From CADEDV01 sp048498035 (lineage in GTDB: Bacteria > Bacteroidota > Bacteroidia > Chitinophagales > Chitinophagaceae): a stretch of DNA of 64,000 nucleotides. A model generated the notes under the pieces. It had not been told where the DNA came from, ran no database searches, and saw only the letters and a list, made by a program, of their open reading frames with translations. Below are positions 61,106 through 64,000 of the stretch, in pieces. Position 1 is the first letter of the stretch, and every line of letters starts with the position of its first letter. The stretch covers positions 168,495-232,494 of the forward strand of contig JBEHYT010000004.1 in the NCBI GenBank assembly GCA_048498035.1, in the 5' to 3' direction. Both the position numbers and the translations under genes were made by a program.

Positions 61106-64000
61106 TCACAGGATCAATGAAATGTTACCATTTAGTTTGATCACATCCCCGTTATCGCATTCTATTTCCGCCTGGTACACGTACACATCCGCCTGCGGCT
61201 TCCGCCCGTTTACCATACCATTCCATCCCGACAATGGATCATTTGGCGGGAAATTCTGCCGTTCAAAAACAACTTCTCCCCAGCGGTTAAATACCCGCAG
61301 GGTTCTAATATTGTATAATCCCTTGCCACGCGGATAAAACACATCGTTACTACCATCGCCATTCGGCGAAAACGTGTTCGGGATAAATATGTTTGCATTC
61401 TTGCAGATCACGATCACTTCCACAGAACCCTGGTTGCTGCAACCTTTATCATCTGTAAACGTAACGGTATAGGTAGTATTGAATTTGGGTCCAATATCCG
61501 GCGTGGCACAATCTGTACAACTCAGTCCTGCCGGCGGTCGCCAGGTCCATTGTATAGTATTGGGAGAATAGGTGGCCGGGATGGTAACCGGGAAGCCGGG
61601 TTGCACAGTCATTTGCCCCGGCATGGTCACGGTAGGCAGCGGATTTACCACAATCGGTTTGCCAACAGAATCGATACACCCGCTGGAATTGGTAGCTACA
61701 AGGTTGATATTGAAATTTCCTGCTACGGTGTAGATTTGTGCGGGCGGGTTCTGCACATTGGCGCTATGCCCATTGGGAAAATTCCAACGCCAGGTAACAG
61801 CAGATGTATCCTGGCGCAAAAAGATACCCCGGTCGATCATCAATTGATTTACACAAATTTCATTTGGTCCAACAATATCAACAAGCGGGCTCTGCACTAC
61901 TTTTACCGCCTGCGGTATTCGAGCCGTGTCTTTACAGCCTAATTGCGTTTCTGTAGCCAGGTATACGTCATAAAATCCAGGGCCGATATACTGATGTTGC
62001 GGATTTTGCAAACTGCTGGTTCCTCCATCTCCAAAATCCCAATTAAAAGAAATAACGGGATCATTAAAACGGGTGGAGTCGGTGAAAGAAACATAGCCAC
62101 TGTCACACAAAAGCCGTGGCGTAAGCCCGAATTTGGCATTGGCACCGGTAACGTACACGGTATCGGCACCCTCCAGCGGGATCAAACAGCCCGATGGATC
62201 CCGAAGGATAAGCTTCGGCAAAAAATTTCCAAACGTGATATAGGTATGATTGGCAGTGGGAGCAGTGCCTGCCAATGTATTTCCATCTCCAAAATCCCAG
62301 AAATAATCGCCGGGCTCATTGCTAACAACGTTAAAAGCTACATCCAGCGGTTTGCATCCTGCTATAGGCGTATAGGTGATCCGCGAGCCGCTTGTATCAT
62401 ATACCGTAATGGTGCGGTAGGTTGTATCCATACACCCGCCGGGGCTGGTTACCACCAGGCGAACGGTGAACACGCCGGGCGTCGCAAAAAAATGCGTGGG
62501 ACTATCCAGGTTAGAACTACCCTCGCCGGTTCCAAAATCCCACGACGAACTGTTATAGAAAGTGGATGTATTGGTGAAGTCGATCTTGATGGGAAGACAG
62601 CCGCCAGCCGTATCACTCGGCACAAATGACGCGGTTGGCGTACTTACGTGAATATAACGCGGTTTAGTGATGGAGGCGGGGCACCCGTTTACATCCGTTA
62701 CTTTCAACGTTACATCATAAAAACCGGTGGTGGTATAACTATGCGTGGGTGAATTGGCAACAGATGTATTTCCATCTCCAAAATCCCACTCACTGCTATA
62801 CCCCGCAAGTGCAGTTGATGTATTGGAAAATGCCACTATCGCCCCGGGGCAGGAGAGCGTATCTGCTGAAACAAAATCAGCAACCGGCTGGCTGGTGGAC
62901 ACCAGGTTAACCAGCGTAATGCTATCCCGGCATCCAATGGCATCCGTTACAATCAGCTTTACATTGAATGTACCGGCAATATTGTATGTATGGCTGAATG
63001 GCCCCGCTGTGTAGGACTGTGAATTGCCATCCCCAAAATCAAAAAACCAGTTGGTGATCGGGTGTTGACCATCAGAAACAGAAAGATCCGTAAAAGTGGT
63101 AGTAAGTCCTGTGCAACCCATAGTATTTGTTGCACTGAACGCGGCCTGCGGTCCGTTGATACGGATATAGTTTGGCTTCGTGATAGTGTCTTTACAGCCG
63201 TTCAGATCGGTAATGATAAATGTCACTGAATAGGTGCCGGATACTGTATATGTATGAAGAATAGACGGGCTGTTTGTGTGAACGGGAGGTCCATCGCCAA
63301 AGTCCCATTCATAATCTGTGAGATTGGCAGCATTAATACCCATCGCTGCAAAATTAAATGTAGCCGCTTTGCAACCGGATGGATTGAGTACTGAAAAATC
63401 AGGAAATTCATGAATGGCCCTTACAATGCGCGTGGTTGTGTCTGAACAACCATTATTGGTTACCACCAGCCGCACGGTGTAAACACCCAGCGCTGCATAG
63501 GTATGAGTTGGATTTTGCGTGGTGTTCACGGGTGTGCCATCACCAAAATCCCACTCCCAGGTAAGCGGGCCAACAGACTGATCTGTAAAAGAGAAGAAAT
63601 AACGGTTACTACAATCCGGTGTGGGCGTAAAGCGGGCGATGGGTGGTTTTATATAGAGGAAATTCGTTTTTGTAATAGTGTCTGGGCAGCCATTGTTTAC
63701 AGCTATCAGCGTTACATCAACATAACCGGTGTCGTTATAAACATGGGTTGGATTTTGTAGTGGCGACGTGCTTCCGTCTCCAAAGTCCCAATGCCATTCA
63801 TCTGTTGGCGGTGGTGTGAGATCTATAAAGCTAACGGGCTGCCGCGCACACACCGGGTTGGGAGCGCCGGTAAAATCCGCATGAGGTTTGGTGCCCACCC
63901 TTACGTTGTTGGGCAGTAATAAAGTATCATTACATCCCGTGCTGGTGGTAATAACCAGCCGGACGGTATAAGTTCCCTGGTTGGTATAGGTGTGAGTTGG
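61106..64000 (-). CDS. Giant PKD-repeat adhesin-like protein with T9SS type B domain, N-terminus outside the window
   Basis: About 964 residues are visible; the frame stays open to the right edge, so the GTG at 63898 is not the start. At least nine full PKD-like domains follow one another, each with a WDFGDG-type core (EWDFGDGTP, EWDFGDGPP, FFDFGDGNS and so on; one has WDFGTGEG and the last RWNFPNGH) and an HTY-type strand; a partial one is at the edge. A cysteine-bearing segment and the gliding-motility-associated domain (FIPNTFSPNGDGSNDVF, VFNRWGEVVFE) end it. It is expected on the cell surface via T9SS; adhesion or gliding roles are possible. Confidence 0.92.
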   Translation of the reverse strand, partial: PTHTYTNQGTYTVRLVITTSTGCNDTLLLPNNVRVGTKPHADFTGAPNPVCARQPVSFIDLTPPPTDEWHWDFGDGSTSPLQNPTHVYNDTGYVDVTLIAVNNGCPDTITKTNFLYIKPPIARFTPTPDCSNRYFFSFTDQSVGPLTWEWDFGDGTPVNTTQNPTHTYAALGVYTVRLVVTNNGCSDTTTRIVRAIHEFPDFSVLNPSGCKAATFNFAAMGINAANLTDYEWDFGDGPPVHTNSPSILHTYTVSGTYSVTFIITDLNGCKDTITKPNYIRINGPQAAFSATNTMGCTGLTTTFTDLSVSDGQHPITNWFFDFGDGNSQSYTAGPFSHTYNIAGTFNVKLIVTDAIGCRDSITLVNLVSTSQPVADFVSADTLSCPGAIVAFSNTSTALAGYSSEWDFGDGNTSVANSPTHSYTTTGFYDVTLKVTDVNGCPASITKPRYIHVSTPTASFVPSDTAGGCLPIKIDFTNTSTFYNSSSWDFGTGEGSSNLDSPTHFFATPGVFTVRLVVTSPGGCMDTTYRTITVYDTSGSRITYTPIAGCKPLDVAFNVVSNEPGDYFWDFGDGNTLAGTAPTANHTYITFGNFLPKLILRDPSGCLIPLEGADTVYVTGANAKFGLTPRLLCDSGYVSFTDSTRFNDPVISFNWDFGDGGTSSLQNPQHQYIGPGFYDVYLATETQLGCKDTARIPQAVKVVQSPLVDIVGPNEICVNQLMIDRGIFLRQDTSAVTWRWNFPNGHSANVQNPPAQIYTVAGNFNINLVATNSSGCIDSVGKPIVVNPLPTVTMPGQMTVQPGFPVTIPATYSPNTIQWTWRPPAGLSCTDCATPDIGPKFNTTYTVTFTDDKGCSNQGSVEVIVICKNANIFIPNTFSPNGDGSNDVFYPRGKGLYNIRTLRVFNRWGEVVFERQNFPPNDPLSGWNGMVNGRKPQADVYVYQAEIECDNGDVIKLNGNISLIL

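Noticed and set aside
61943..62629. A 228-codon plus-strand frame opposite the PKD protein
   Set aside because: It arises from the repetitive PKD codons read antisense; no signal, domain or promoter supports it.

Overview
The window looks like chromosomal DNA of a Bacteroidota bacterium, most likely in the Chitinophagaceae or a close relative. The signs are proteins ending in type IX secretion (T9SS) sorting domains of types A and B, two PorP/SprF-like outer-membrane proteins beside PKD-repeat proteins, SGNH and glycoside-hydrolase clusters, SSS symporters, intermediate GC content, and promoters of the Bacteroidota type (TTG, a 19-21 base spacer, then TAnnTTTG). No rRNA, tRNA, CRISPR array, phage or intact transposase was seen.

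Region A (1-9100, plus strand) is the 3' part of an operon. It holds two DapA/NanA-type class I aldolase-family proteins, an iron-type alcohol dehydrogenase, a PdxA-family dehydrogenase, a DUF1537 four-carbon acid-sugar kinase, an SSS symporter, a secreted alpha/beta-hydrolase with an STN-like N-terminal domain, and an exported TIM-barrel protein. My reading is that it breaks down 3-deoxy-ulosaric or ulosonic acids. For Dha (3-deoxy-D-lyxo-heptulosaric acid) of rhamnogalacturonan II (RG-II), retro-aldol cleavage gives pyruvate plus D-threuronate. Reduction then gives D-threonate, and kinase plus PdxA give dihydroxyacetone phosphate. A heptanucleotide repeat lies inside this operon, and a convergent MFS gene (9154-10359) closes it.

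Region B (10579-33984, plus strand) is a tightly packed 13-gene, 23.4-kb operon, with most genes overlapping or within 20 bases of each other. Its exported carbohydrate enzymes are a GH141-like beta-helix protein, GH78, GH127, GH2, a five-bladed-propeller protein, GH106 and a DUF5703/GH95-like protein. In the middle are cytoplasmic catabolic genes: a Gfo/Idh/MocA dehydrogenase, an SSS symporter, a RuBisCO-like protein, a second DUF1537 kinase, an Asp/Glu-racemase-fold protein and a BASS-type transporter. The GH combination resembles the RG-II machinery known from Bacteroides thetaiotaomicron. The central module probably processes a branched acid sugar of RG-II (apiose via apionate, or aceric acid). 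A convergent SGNH acetylesterase (33986-35413) follows. No SusC/SusD pair is in the window.

Region C (35414-36352) is non-coding and repeat-rich, with an imperfect inverted repeat of about 80 bases flanking about 0.5 kb of degenerate sequence. It is followed by an AraC-type regulator.

Region D (37267-64000) is mostly housekeeping and surface genes: a WecA/MraY-type glycosyl-phosphate transferase, a GT2 glycosyltransferase, recG, a PKD/SBBP T9SS protein with PorP, a GlcD-type oxidase, a small membrane protein, an outer-membrane barrel, a LOG protein, an SSS symporter, an O-methyltransferase, a glucosaminidase, hpt, a von Willebrand A protein, dnaJ-grpE, an RlmI-like rRNA methyltransferase, a minimal T9SS-tailed protein, a peroxiredoxin, and a second PorP with a giant PKD protein cut by the window end.
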